Notes under the pieces: model-generated
The model's database searches: none
What the model was told of the DNA's origin: nothing
What the model saw: the letters and a program-made list of their open reading frames with translations, nothing else
Assembly (NCBI RefSeq): GCF_019097595.1
Contig: NC_080719.1
Span: forward strand, 13,008,501 to 13,072,500
Source of the DNA: Hemibagrus wyckioides
Taxonomy: Eukaryota; Chordata; Actinopteri; Siluriformes; Bagridae
Direction: 5' to 3'
Length of the DNA: 64,000 bases
Position numbers and translations under genes: made by a program
Shown: positions 1-12,049 of the stretch, piece after piece
Numbering within the stretch: the first letter of the stretch is position 1
How the letters are laid out: every line of letters starts with the position of its first letter

Positions 1-68
1 GCCATCATTTATTCTGAGATAAAGACTGCAATCACAGCCATGTTGATGAAATGCTGGTGAACTTTAAG

Positions 69-96
<28 letters not shown>
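69..96. repeat. (GT)14 microsatellite
   Basis: Fourteen uninterrupted GT units. Likely length-polymorphic. Confidence 0.97.
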
Positions 97-99
<3 letters not shown>

Positions 100-2408
100 G
101 AGTGCACATGCACTACTCCTAAAATCTTCTGACAGCTGTGCATACCGCACTGGTAGGCCGCACCTGCCGCAGCGCAGAGAGAATCAGGTCACTCGGTGCT
201 GCACGCTGTGCTCTGTGGTGGAGGAATCGCAGCTTTCACCCTGATCTCTGGGTGCCATTAGAATCTAGCAGCACAAAACAAACGACAAAGGCTGTTTTTC
301 ATTGTGGTCTAACCCTAACCTGAAAGGGTTCTTTATCTTTCTTTGCATAGAACTACACGAGGGTGTGGAGCTAACCAGATGTTATTTTGAGGCTAACCTG
401 TGATTCCTGATGCGCACAGATGCGTGTTTTTCCCCCCAACATACATAGATTTGCTTCCCTCAGCTATCAAGCTGAGTTCAGGGTCATTGAAAACATGTTG
501 TAAAAAAACCCACAGAGGACACAGTGACCTTTTGGTTACACTAATTACTCCAAAATGAACCTTTGAGGGTGTTGATAGCTACATTGCAAATTTTAGTGGT
601 CTAATAGTTAAAAAGGCATCAGCCAGATTATCAGTGATTAATGTTATGATTCAATGATTAATATTAAGTAATTATTTTTTAAACGAAATGATTAAATCAA
701 GCGTTTGCTTCAAGATATATCTGTGAATCAGTAATTGTGTTTGGATTTACCAACAACATGCATCTGCAAACACTGATATCTTGCCAAAAAAATGCTAAAT
801 ATGGGCAATTACATCTCACTCTGAGATTAGACAAATACAAGATTATTCAGACTGTTATAGATGCTTCATTGCAATTACTTTATCTACTGGCAGATCATTT
901 TTTGTTGGAAAATTATATGCTCATTTCTGCAGCCAATCATGTGTCAGCATCACAATGAATAAAATCATGCCGATACAGCTCCAGAGCTTCAGTATATCTT
1001 CACATCAAACATCAGAGTGGGGAAAAGTGTGTTTAAGTCTGGCATCGATGCTGGTGCCAGAAAACTGCTGATCTCCTGGGAATTTCACACACAAGTCTCT
1101 AGAGTTTATAGGGAATAATGTGGAAAAACAAAGAAAAAAACACTGATTGAGCGACGGTTCTGTGAGTGGGAACGGCTTGTTGATAAGAGAGGTCAGAGGG
1201 AAATGGGCAGACCGCTCGAGCTGCCAAGAAAGATATAGTAATATAATCACTCATAATCATTTACAATCACTTTTTACAACTGTAATGAGAAGAAAAGCAT
1301 CTCAGCATGAACAACTTGAGGTGGATGGATTTCAGCAGCAGAAGATCACATCAAGTTCCACTCCTTTCAGCCAAGAACAGGAATCTGAGGTGATCATCAG
1401 TACAGACTCACTCTGACTGGACAGTTTGGGTGAGTCTGTGTCCATGATCCACACAGAGGCTTGTTCTTGGCTGACAGCTGTGAAAACTGATGGTCTACCT
1501 CAAGGTCTCATCTGGGGAGCTTTCTCTGAACTCTCGCATGAACAAGGTGTTTTACCCTGCAAACAGGATGTTTTTTTGGTTTTGGCACCATTCTCTATAA
1601 ACTCTAGAGAGTGAACTGTGAGTTTCAATTCAGCTGCCCATCACCAGCAGCCACCATGCCACTGTTAATGTCACAGAGATCACACATTTTCCACAGTCAC
1701 ATGTTTGATGTTAACAGTGAAAGTTCTTTTACCTGATTGTGCATGATACTCTGCATTGTGGTGCTGCCACATGATTGATTGTTGAGATAACTGCATTAAT
1801 AAGGAGGTGTTCTTTATAAACACTGTGTATATGTACTATGCATACCCGTGTGTATGTATTATGTACAACACAGTGAGTAGATCTGAGCATTTAACCTGCA
1901 CAAGACATTATTGCACAATCAGCTTCTGAACTTTAGCTCCGACTCAAGAATGTCTTTCTGGATATAAAGGTTACATCTCTTTACACTTCATATGCTGCTA
2001 TGTGATGCTTTATGACTGCATATAGTTTGCTTGGCTTTGTGCATTTTATCCTGCCTCTGCACCTGGTTTACTGTTCACTGTAGCTGATGTGTGATGTATC
2101 ATTAGCAAATTGTGTACAGCAGGAGTCCAAAAATTGTAGCCACATTCATTTTTAACACAACAATTAAGCAATATGTATATTTTAAATACAATTGTATTCT
2201 ATGGCTTAATTCTAACTAGCCAGAAAGCTGGTATTTTCTCATTTTAAAATGCTAATATGATATGTACACTAACAACTCTTTCACACAGAAGTAATCAACA
2301 TAGCTGTATAGAAAATGTGGAATTGTAGTAATTGTAGATTTTCTGTAAGTACTGAACTTTATGTTCACTGTAACTTTGTTCTCTTACACTTTGTGGGTTC
2401 TCACAAAC
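97..2408. other. Unassigned AT-rich sequence
   Basis: I see no gene or recognisable mobile element. Open frames at 138-323, 1147-1416 and 1426-1614 are short, lack protein-like composition and have no convincing splice sites. Two telomere-like units (CTAACCCTAACC) lie near 308-319, too short to call an interstitial telomere tract. Confidence 0.6.
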
Positions 2409-3035
2409 ATTCAATTTAATTCAATTCAGTTCAATTTATTTGTATAGAGCTTTTAACAATGGACACTGTCGCAAAGCAGCTTTACAGAAGTATAGAAACA
2501 TAGAAAAAAAAATTATAACATTTAATGTTAAGTTACTATTTATCCCGAATGAGCAAGCCTCCCTGAGATGATAAAAACTCCCTGAGATGATATGAGGAAG
2601 AAACCTTAAGATGAACCAGACTCAAAGGGGAACCTCATCCTTATTTGGGTGACACTGGACAGTGAATAGTGTAAATGTAAATAATGTCCTTTCTACAACA
2701 GTAACCAAGAGCTCTGGAGGAACTAACAAGTCAGTGTAGTTTCAGAGTTCATTGTAGACTTAGCACTAAATCCTTTCTGCCGAAAGCTGACTGATGCAAC
2801 AGTATAGTTAAGAGACGGTGTGATAGTCTCTAAGTGGTCCAATCCACAGCAGTCCCCTGGGTCACAGGCTGTCCATGCTGATCTATCCCCAGCAGCAGTG
2901 AGCACCACCAAGCGATGAGACTCCAACCAGGGGTAGAGCATCTGGATGGATCAGGCAGGTCTAGAAAGAATAGGTTGTCACACTGGGAACTCAGAACACT
3001 GCTCGGGAGTGGGACATATAGCTTGACAGAGAAAG
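2409..3035 (+). repeat. Interspersed repeat family C, copy 1
   Basis: Begins with AATTCAATTCAG-type sequence and a TTTATTTGTATAGAGC motif, then a segment about gagatgatatgaggaagaaacc and a TGGGTGACACTGGACAG block. The same order of blocks recurs at 56042-56475 and, more degraded, at 37900-38490, so it is an interspersed repeat. A 17-bp stretch (ctccctgagatgataaa) is partly duplicated near 2560-2590. The tract ends in a GA microsatellite. The repeat class (MITE, SINE or LINE tail) is not resolvable from these copies; orientation is arbitrary. Confidence 0.65.
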
Positions 3036-3037
3036 AC

Positions 3038-3038
<1 letters not shown>

Positions 3039-3062
<24 letters not shown>
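3039..3062. repeat. (GA)12 microsatellite
   Basis: Uninterrupted GA dinucleotides directly after family C copy 1; may be part of that repeat's end. Confidence 0.95.
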
Positions 3063-3069
<7 letters not shown>

Positions 3070-4365
3070 ATAACAAAAATAACGGGCTGCATTTTTTGTC
3101 CTTAAAATAAGGAAATGAACTTAATGGAATTAGAGAACAACATGTGGGATGTGTTTAATTAATCATACACCGTAATCTGACAAATAGCTGCGGTATAAGA
3201 GGAAAAAAACTCGTTGAGATGTGCTGTTATTTCTTATTTCTGTTCATTTCAGACCTTCTCTTTGTTCATTATTTCCCTATAATAGCACACTCCTGCATTT
3301 TACTCCATACATATGTAAAGAATAGGCTGAGGAATAAGTTTTTTACGTATATTAGTTTTACATTTATTATATCGTTCAATTCCTGAACTTTCCACTCATA
3401 GAACACATTTTTTATTATGGCTCCAAGCACCAAATGGTTCTGAGCAGGCGTTCTCAAACTTTCACCAGTCTTTGGCTGTAAATAAAATTCCACAGATATA
3501 TTTTTATGAACTAAATCCAGCAATTCGATTATTAGGCTCGTTACTTAAATCTGTGCCATAATATTTTTGGCTTTTTACTCCTGAATGTTCCACTCACAGA
3601 AGATATTTATATTAAAACTGTTATTCAAGATGACATTCTGTACAGGCAAACTTGTTTTTGAGTTATTGGGGTTTGGATTTAATCCATTCAATTAATTTTA
3701 CCAGTCGAACAGGCTGAAAACTATATAAAAAAAACCCAACTCAATAATAAATATAATAACTTTAATAACAGTGGGAGATTTCCATTATTGTAGAAAAAAA
3801 AAGCAGAAGCAGACCCCCTGGCTTTGCTTCACAGACCCTTTGGAACCCATTTCGAGGATATAAAGCTATACACAGCCAGGATGACAATATAAAAATTTGC
3901 TTGACTTGACTGGAACTGACATCGCACGAAGAGCTTTCCGGAGAGGGGAAACCCTTTGTCCTTCAATTTCACCCTTTTGATGAGTAATCCAACTTCCCAT
4001 TCTTATGAACTTTGAATCGGAGGGTCTGGGTAAAAAAAAAAAAGAGAAGCAGTGATCAGAGTCACACATTACTGCACATATTTCCATCACGTATGCAGAA
4101 GCAAACTTACAGCAGTGGAGAGTAAACCCAACCTGAATTCATGGCCACTGAGTTTGACCTGTGGGGGAAGTGTTTGTGGTGTGTCATGAAATAAATGTCA
4201 GCACTGGAGCACATCTAATATAACAAGATCGGCTCAATATGAGTTTAAGAGTTTTTCGTCTTCACATGTAGAAGATCTCGAAGCTAGCAGAACACATTAT
4301 ACTTTTAAGAAGAGAAATGATAAAACAAAACAAAACAAAACAAAACAATATGGCTGCTGGGTTTT
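3070..4365. other. Unassigned sequence with a tiny family A scrap
   Basis: No gene seen. A fragment near 3186-3226 (tgcggtataagaggaaaaaa and following bases) matches the distal part of family A. An (AAAAC)5 tract lies at 4322-4347. Confidence 0.55.
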
Positions 4366-4369
4366 AAAA

Positions 4370-4750
4370 TACAGTCACTGTTAACACTTGGAAGTTGATT
4401 ATTTCTCAATAACATCGTATCCTGGAGTATTGGCCCAATACAATAACAGCATGAAATGTTTTATTCCTCTTACACCACATTGGTGATCTGCTAATAAGTA
4501 CAGTGGACAATGTATCAATAATTACAGTGTATCTTTAAGGGCATGTTATACTACTCTTTATCCATTCATAGTTACATTTAATGTTGTAGAACATCCATGA
4601 AACAAGTTTCTGCTCTCACTCAAAGTATAGCAGCCATAAAGAGACACTCCTTCATGTTCTCATTCTCATTCTCAAGTTAATAAGGAATAAACTCAGCATG
4701 TCATGTCACCAAAACCTCTTCTGTCCTGAAGAATTAAAACTACATGCTGG
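4370..4750 (-). repeat. Interspersed repeat family A, copy 1
   Basis: In order it shows gattatttctcaataac, tgttttattcctcttacacc, ttacatttaatgttgtagaa, catccatgaaacaagttt and ctgtcctgaag. The same landmarks occur in the same order in many other copies (for example 22285-22640 and 53775-54215). Strand is given relative to copies starting with the GATTGGTCAGAAGG end. Confidence 0.8.
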
Positions 4751-4754
4751 TTTG

Positions 4755-5262
4755 ATGGTGCACCCCAGCCAAGTGGCAGAGAAGCACAGTTTTGTCTCTT
4801 CTCTCCCTTCAAACAGTGTAATCAGTACTATCTATACGGGAAAGCAGCCAAACGCACACGTGAGCTTATTTATCGGCGCTCGTCTGTCTACTGACGCTTA
4901 GTCACATGATTTTCTGCTTCCTAATTCACAAATGATGATCAAGTCACACAATGTGTAAACGTGCAAATCTAAGGACAAACAGATATTTAAATAGATAAAA
5001 TATGAGATACCTTTTTAAATGTCTTTCTAAGTAATGTTGTATGTAAATAATTTTTGGCGAGCGTTATATACCATGATGTCTGGAAACAATCTCAAGCTCC
5101 TGTATCTGATCTTTATGGTATTCATAACATACATAGCTAATAAAACTGGTTGCTATAGTAAATTCTATTATGGTGTCATTTCTCTAGGCATATGTATAAT
5201 AAGGAGTTTATTTAACATTTATGGACAAGCGTCTCTAAGCTGTAACTTTTCTAAAATGTGCT
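4755..5262. other. Unassigned sequence
   Basis: No repeat or gene recognised. The 76-codon open frame at 5034-5264 starts at a weak ATG in AT-rich DNA and runs into the SINE that follows. Confidence 0.5.
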
Positions 5263-5433
5263 AGGGGGTATGTTGGTTTAGTGCTTAGCATGCTGCATTG
5301 CAACCTCTGGGGTTGGGTTTTAAGTCCCACCTCCAGCCTTTGTGTGTGGAGATTGTGTGTTCTCCCAGTGCTTTGGGGTTTTCTCTGTGTTTCTCCAGTT
5401 TCTCCAGAAATTGTAGTGAGGTTTCTGTTTGAA
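5263..5433 (+). repeat. tRNA-derived SINE, type S3, truncated
   Basis: The head resembles a tRNA gene with an internal RNA polymerase III promoter. An A-box-like stretch (ttggtttagtgc, about 5274-5285) and a B-box-like stretch (ggttttaagtcc, about 5316-5327) are spaced as in a tRNA. The body (gtgtgttctcccagtgcttt) recurs at 37135-37245 and, reversed, at 55673-56040. The copy is cut off by a CA microsatellite. Confidence 0.65.
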
Positions 5434-5461
5434 ACACACACACACACACACACACACACAC
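5434..5461. repeat. (AC)14 microsatellite
   Basis: Uninterrupted AC units at the 3' edge of the S3 SINE. Confidence 0.96.
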
Positions 5462-5586
5462 CACTATGGCTGCAGTCTACTATGGTACAGTTGGACCTTT
5501 AAAAATGCCTGCTGCAGGTGTGCTCGAATAAAAACACAGAGAGTACGGCCTGCTTCTTACCACTTCTTCTTTTTCAAAGACATGTG

Positions 5587-5590
<4 letters not shown>

Positions 5591-5650
<60 letters not shown>
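5591..5650. repeat. Compound (TC)18(AC)12 microsatellite
   Basis: A TC tract switches directly to an AC tract at 5626/5627. The same compound order recurs at 46471-46532. Long open frames on both strands here are repeat artefacts. Confidence 0.97.
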
Positions 5651-5652
<2 letters not shown>

Positions 5653-5659
5653 CTAACCT

Positions 5660-7495
5660 GAAGAATGCAGAAGACACTGTGTGGGCCATCAAGACTATTA
5701 AATCTGCCAGATATGAAAGATTAAAGCAGTGGGAAATATTATAAAAGAGGAATTTTAATGTAACTGTGAGCTTTCTCTTGTAAATTTTGTACAGAACTGA
5801 AAAAAAAACCCCTTGGCCTTCGAAGAACATCATGACAAAATGAACCGTGTGTGTGTGTGGATGTGTAAGTGTATATATAAGTGCGTGTGTGTGTGTGGGG
5901 GGGTGTTATGCGCTAGTATGAGTAGTTACAGTTATTCTCCCTGTATTTCAGAGCATGGCGCCTCTGTAGACTTGGGTCGCCTCGGCACTTGGGTCCTGAT
6001 TACTGGAGTGCTGATGGTTGTCATTACCGGCGCTGCTTCTTGAAGCCGATGCCAGCAGGATGATGGTTGGAGGCTCGCCGTCTCTTGGGTCTGACTGTAG
6101 AGGCCTCATGCTCCTCTGCAGTATGTTATTGGTGTTCTTGGCTCTCTTCTAGGTGCTTTTCCAGTTACGATTGAAAAAGCATGGCTGCTTTAAAGCACCG
6201 TTGAATTGGCCTCTGGATTTCCCCCTTGTGCTGATAGTGTTATCGTGGGGTCTGGTAGCCTTAGTGGCGCACTAATGATGCTTTCTGTGGTCTGCACACT
6301 GTTCTGTAAGACCCTTGTGTATCTGTAGCGTGTATCTGGAGATTTTAGAGCTGCTTTGACAGATGACTATAGTGCTTTTAAACAATGTTACAATAATTAT
6401 TCATACTGCCACTTTATAGGATAAACAATGCAGTTGTAAGCGTAAGTGAGCTAATGTTAACATTATCCCTAGTGTTATTTTCTCTCATCTTTGTACTTCA
6501 TCAAAAATTCATAGTTTTCCCAGTCTTATATATTATAACAGCAAAAATATAAGAGCTAAAACTTAACACTAGATGTCAAAACACCATTTTAGTCACATGA
6601 ATAACTTTTCAGACTTCAGCCTTTGTAACTCGTTGTTTACTATTAAAATGTAATGATAAAAATATGTCTTTGTATAAAAATAAGTCTTTTTATTGTTAAG
6701 AGAATATAAAACGGGTATAAAGAAATATAACATAAATTAAGACCATCAAAATGAATGTGCATTTCCAATACAATGGCAACAACAAAATGACAAAAATGAA
6801 ATGTGATATCTGTTGCTTTAAGGATGACTCTTTTCAGCCGTAGTGTCTTGTCTTCCTCATTTTAGTAGATATAGAAGTCATAGCGTTTGTTTGCGTATGT
6901 GCCTGTCAGCGTTTGTGTGTATGTGTGAGCCTCTCAGCTCTTTGCCTGTAAAGAACAAGTGCACCCTGCTTTTATACTTGGTCCTAAAAATAAGCTGAAG
7001 CTCATTGGTCACTAGAAAGTTCTCACTGAATCACGTCAAGCCAATTAGAGAGTAACACTTCCTGTTCTGCGAAAGATGTTTCCTGTCGATAGTGTATTGC
7101 TGAGGGACAGCACGTTGTGGAGTTGGCAGTGTTTAGGTGACCTTTTGCGAGGCCTACGGAAACAGTGACGGTGATAGCAGGGAGCAGTGTATGTTTTATA
7201 ATGCGGAGAGAGCACATGGCCTCGGCTCTGGCTCCAGCGTTAGTGTTTTGGTCTGAAAATAAACAGCTGCTATGATGGGTCTCAGCTGCATGCACATGTA
7301 TATGATTTGATTCGGAACGATCGATACAATATGTTGATTAATTGTTTGAGAGAAGAAACTTTCAGGCTGTTTTTTTGTAAATGAAATCCAACTCGCTTTT
7401 TGAGTTGTCACGGGTTTCAGAGTCGCGAGGGGAATCTGACTGCAGAAGGTACTGAGGATATGCTGACCACGAAAAAAAAAAAAACTACATTAGAC
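5660..7495. other. Mostly unique sequence, richer in G+C at 5930-6350
   Basis: GT tracts lie at 5847-5858 and 5885-5896, the latter followed by a G7 run. The 5930-6350 part is higher in CpG than its surroundings and contains the possible terminal exon listed separately. No repeat recognised in 6350-7495. Confidence 0.5.
5952..6043 (+). other. Possible terminal coding exon (weak)
   Basis: A good 3' splice-site-like sequence (ttctccctgtatttcag, ending at 5951) precedes an open frame that continues for about 30 codons to a TGA at 6041-6043. The predicted tail is hydrophobic (TWVLITGVLMVVITGAAS), as in a C-terminal membrane segment or a GPI-anchor signal. I recognise no family. With no upstream exon in view this could easily be chance; a tract of this quality is expected by chance in 64 kb. 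Confidence 0.15.
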
Positions 7496-7499
7496 TCAT

Positions 7500-8095
7500 C
7501 CTACATTATAATATCCCAGCAACCGTGCTCTGACAATCACAGGTTTACTGTATATTAATGCGCTTATTCTAATATGCTATTACTAATAATTTTCTAATGT
7601 GTTATGTCATTTCCAAGGTAACAGTTCATTCACACACACTGCGGGCGATTCATATAATAATAATCAAATGTAATCAGAAAAACACAGAATCAGCCAGCGA
7701 TACAGAGAATATATTTATTTGTAAGGAGACGTTTATTTAACATTTCGGGAAAGAGTCTCAGGTGGAGTTTTGGAACAGCTTCATGCTTCAGTTTTCCCAC
7801 ATCTTCAGGACAGGGGGGTTTATGATTTGAGGTTTCTCAGTAACATGACAAGAGAGAAAAAGGAGAGGCTGCTGATGGAACAATGGTGATGTTTACAGTT
7901 ACTGTTACTATATAAGCCATAACAGTGATAACTAACTTGTTGCTCAGATATTCCACAACGTTATGTGTAGCTATAAAGGGATAAAAAGTGCCATGTGTTG
8001 TCCATTAATTCATAGTAAAATTGTAATGTGGACAAATTGTATTCATAATGTATAAAAAAGGCTTTTTTTATTCCTTACCATTATTACATATTGTA
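7500..8095 (+). repeat. Interspersed repeat family A, copy 2 (diverged, long)
   Basis: Landmarks in order: gctctgacaatcacaggttt, gtttatttaacatttcggga, gtttctcagtaacatgacaa, gatattccacaacgttatgt and gctataaagggataaaaa. This is the longest copy with few interruptions, and it joins the two halves seen separately elsewhere. Confidence 0.75.
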
Positions 8096-8099
8096 TGTG

Positions 8100-10520
8100 T
8101 AACAATTTTGATGTATATTCTGAAATACATTTAATAGCAGCATATGTGTATTATTTCAGTAGGAGAAGTGAATGAACTTATGAGTGTGTACTTGTACTTA
8201 TTTCCCACCAGACGCCCTCATAGGAAATTTGACGCAATCATGCCTAGACTCTGGTGTGAGTTATCCTACAGGAATACTGGTGTGTGTCTTCTGGTTTTGA
8301 TGACACATGGACGCATACTACAGTGGTGGTTAGTAGAAACCTCACTATGTTCTCATGTTCGACTGCTCAGAATCCTGACATAGTATTTGTTCCTTCACAC
8401 ACTCAGTGTGCTCCCTGCCCCAGAGTCCCGGCCTCAGGGTGAGTCAGGAGAGGGCAGAAAAAAAAGTCACAGCTCAGTGATATTTACACATCACCTTTCT
8501 TCTGTAGATGTGCTGTAACTTTTTGACCCCCTTTACACCTGGTTGCTTCACGTGTCGTGATTGTCAGGATTATATCCGGATAGGGATTGTCTACATGAAC
8601 ATGCAGGTGGAAATGCACCCAAGATACGTTTAAAATGGCCGAATCTGATCCCGCAAACCACTGCATGGGGTCTGCCAGATGTTCTCCGAATGTAAATACA
8701 TCCATCTCTCCATGGCAGCTTTACAACCATCGAACCCTCCCAGTACACCGTAACCCAAGTGTCAAGATTTCATCGAGTGAATGTTTTTAATCTGGATTTT
8801 CTACATATACATATATGAGATGTCAAACTCCCAACTCAAAAAAGATGCAGTTTTATGGGTCAGATAATAGCAGACCAAGACTGGCTCAATAACAATGTGG
8901 ATATTTGAAATTAGGTTGTACTGCAGCAGTGGATGATCATTAAGTGCTTACTGGGTGGAACCAGACTTAAGAGCTTTTCCCATTTGATATAGTTACCTCT
9001 GGGTAACTGTAAATCCCGGGTAAACGGGGCTCTGCGTTATCTTGTTTCACTGCTCATACTTTACCCAGGGTTAATAATGAGTCCTGGCTATTAATAATCT
9101 GACATTTCACACTGTACATTCCTAAACCCTTTGGTTCGTATTTGCATATTTGCTGTGTCGCTAATGATGATTAACTACTTTAAATAACAACTTGTCTTGC
9201 GCTTTCACATCAGTAAGAAAACAATGTACGTAATTCGTCCTCTTCGCGCCATTTTCTTTTATCATTTGACAATAATTTGTTTGTTTTTCCCTCAAACTCT
9301 TCAAGTACTGTTTACACAACACGCGGGGTTTCTCTGACTGGACCAATCATGTGATATGAGGCGTACTGTTCACTTTCTGGTTTGGTGTCAGTTGCTAAGC
9401 ATCGAGCTGTAACATTCTAACACTGCTTCGTTTCACACTGTAAATGTTTAGCACTTCAATGTGCTAAATTGGGCGTTTATCAGCATTTAGAACGACAATG
9501 ATCTTGGGGTAAGTGCAGTGTGAAAGCCCTTTGGTGGAAGATATTGTGATTGTTCAGGGTAAATGCTAACACAAAAGAGGACCGGCTTGAATTGAATGAT
9601 TGGTAGCTGTAGTGAGAAGGTTAGGCTAAATTGGTAGAAAGGTTAGGCTAAATTGGTAGAAAATCATTTGGACATCTAGATGTATGTACTGAATATTGAA
9701 AAGATCACCGATGTGGTCAAATTTAATATTAACTTGAAAAAAAGAGATATATATTTAATGCTATGTCTAGGAGGACCACACGACTTTTAATAGTCTGGTT
9801 AAGGTCAGGCCAAGCGGACATCTCCTTTGAGCTCGTAGAGCAATGATAAGGCTTCAAATGTTAACCAGATGATACCAGGGTTGGCTGTGTTGACCAGCAG
9901 TGCTATGTATCGATACAGTTATTACTGTCATTGATGCTCCTGTACTGATACTTAGTGTTCTGGTGTGAGATTATTTATCCCCAGAGTCTCCAGGAGTAAA
10001 ACTTTGGCACTAAACTGATTGCACTGAACTAGAACTTGCATGACACTTGCATTAGATTAGGTTGCTTCCTGTTTCTCGGTGTACTTTTTCTCACATTGAC
10101 TGCTAGACCTCTCTGAATCACAGCATCTTTCAAACGACTGGATGTAATATAAATGTCTTCCTTTCCTTCTTTACTGGGCTGCTGTATGTACAGGGAGCTT
10201 TTCTTCAAGTTCAAACAATGGATGATTACTTGCAAGGTCTTGGCTCTGCTCCCCTGTATTGTGTGTTTCAACATTTAACTGAAGCAGCAAATGAGGTAAT
10301 ATCCTCTGTGCTCTAATAATATTTATACCACAGTGCTGCTGAGTTCTCGAAGCTGATTTGGTCAGCTTCAGGTTTATAGAGGTGCAACTTAAACATGGAC
10401 TCGCACGTGAACCGAAGAAAAAGCGTGCAGACTTTACAAAGGTTTTCTGTAATAAAAAAGCATAAGTAGAAGTAGTGTTCATTGTAAGCACTTTATAAGA
10501 ATGAAAGGTAAGAAATAATA
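8100..10520. other. Unassigned sequence
   Basis: No gene recognised. 9616-9658 is a near-perfect 2x tandem duplication of a 21-bp unit (ggttaggctaaattggtag). 8520-8760 reminds me of a fish DNA-transposon fragment, but no second copy is present to support that. Confidence 0.5.
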
Positions 10521-10523
10521 ACT

Positions 10524-10605
10524 TTCAAGTCAAGAGAAGAGAGTCAAGGAGCTTTTATTGTCATTTTAACCATATATAGCTGGTGACGTACACCGTGAAT
10601 CAGGA
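10524..10605 (-). repeat. Retroposon 3'-end fragment, family B, copy 1
   Basis: Contains gagcttttattgtcatttta, accatatata and a GTACAC(C/A)GTGAA block. The same blocks occur at 33244-33340. Read on the minus strand it ends in an AATAAA-like motif and GACTT repeats, as expected of a non-LTR retroelement tail. The source family is unknown. Confidence 0.55.
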
Positions 10606-10649
10606 TGTTGTGCTTTGTGATGTTAAGTCATATTAATGCCAAGAGATAA

Positions 10650-10860
10650 ACATTAAAAGTTATTTAAAAAATACTAGGTTTTTTATTCAATCAAAATAAT
10701 GATAATTGTTGGTAGTTTGTTGTGATGTAAAAGGAATAAAACTCATTGGAACAGTTACTTCAGGGTGGTAAAAGTAACTCTGCTTCACCATGACAGTTTC
10801 ATTATTCAGCGTCACTGATTATTTTCCTATCACAGTATGACACAGATTGTTTTATTCTTT
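10650..10860 (+). repeat. Interspersed repeat family A, copy 3 (fragment)
   Basis: Matches the distal part: gtaaaaggaataaaactcat, ggtggtaaaagtaactctgc, ttattttcctatcacag and gattgttttattctttgc, in the order seen at 15640-15820. Confidence 0.65.
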
Positions 10861-10864
10861 GCAT

Positions 10865-11825
10865 GACGTCTCTTTATCTCTTTAAAGCTCTTTTTTTGGG
10901 GCTGTTGTAAGTTTGAGGTTGAGGATACGTGCTGTTTTATTAGTTTACTCTCCGGCAGCATGAACAGGACGCATGTTAACGCACTGTTGTTTTTTTTTGT
11001 TTTTTTCACATTTGCAGATCAGCGTATTTTTCCCCATAGCCCCTGAAAGAACCTTTGACCCAAATGACTGATGCTGCAATGATGGAAGTCCAAGTTGTGC
11101 AATAACATACAGCTGTTTAAAGAAGAACGATTGCAGTGGGGTTATATTGTATAGTTGGGTTAAGATGAGGGATTAGAGTAGGGCAAACATGCTGTGGTGG
11201 TTGAGAAGCAAGGAAAAAAAGGCTTCTTTAGATAAAACCATGAGCAGAAAAGGCGTCTTTGTATCCCAAACAAAAGCCTGTGATACCTTTACACCTGAGG
11301 AGATTAATGGCCGCTCATAGAGGAGGTGGAAGTGTTTACACTACACATACACAATGTGAATACTGAGGATAGAAATAAGAATGAACGTTTTTTATCTCTA
11401 GTTGAAACCGCTCCATGTTAAGAAAATATTGACTTTCCTTGGGATACATTAGACTGAGTTTCTAATTTATTAGCTATGCCTACTATTCACTGTAGGTCAA
11501 TTGTGTAGGTAAACAATTAACCCAGCTACACATCCTACTCTGTATGTTATTCTCAGGACTGCAGGGATGTTGTCAGTGTAAAGAAACTGAACAGAGAAAT
11601 AGGTATATGAATAAAAACAGTGGCTTTGTTCATGTTAGTCACAAAAATACACGTTAGCTAGGTATTTAGTTCAGTTGTACTTGTAGCTAACATTGAAATG
11701 AAATTTGTTCTGATCTCTTTCATCATTTTATTTAAAGTGAGATACCTTTATCCACTATTCACCACTACCTTTGTGTGTGTGTTCAATTCACAATACTCAT
11801 TTTAAATCTTTTGTTTAGTTAAATA
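10865..11825. other. Unassigned sequence
   Basis: No gene or repeat recognised. An acceptor-like tract ends at 11017 and the frame after it closes after about 17 codons. Confidence 0.5.
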
Positions 11826-11829
11826 CAAC

Positions 11830-12045
11830 AATTCCCTTTTGGAATGAATTTATTGGAGGTTTATGTTATACATTTTCCATACAAGCCATTGTGTAAGTCA
11901 TTACTATAGAAACAATTTTATATTAAAACAAACACATTAATATAAACCCGTGATTTACATTCAGCCAAAACCACTGACATTGCTGCTGTTATAGAAAACT
12001 AATCAACAACGTCTTACCGATCAGATTGAACACTGAGGTATACTA
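11830..12045 (-). repeat. Interspersed repeat family A, copy 4 (proximal end)
   Basis: On the minus strand it reads the proximal end: the GATCGGTAAGACGTTGTTGA variant of GATTGGTCAGAAGG, then ctataacagcagcaatgtc, then gggtttatattaatg. Confidence 0.7.
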
Positions 12046-12049
12046 AAAC

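Noticed and set aside
308..319. Telomere-like CTAACCCTAACC
   Set aside because: Only two units, with no further degenerate units around it.
5480..5833. 117-codon minus-strand frame and overlapping plus-strand frames
   Set aside because: They run through the (TC)n(AC)n tract, whose repeats keep frames open; composition is pure repeat.
8520..8760. Possible DNA-transposon fragment around ggattatatccggatag
   Set aside because: It feels familiar from fish repeats, but no second copy, terminal repeat or coding trace is visible here.
11000..11070. Splice-acceptor-like tract ending at 11017
   Set aside because: All frames after it close within about 17 codons and none resembles a known protein.
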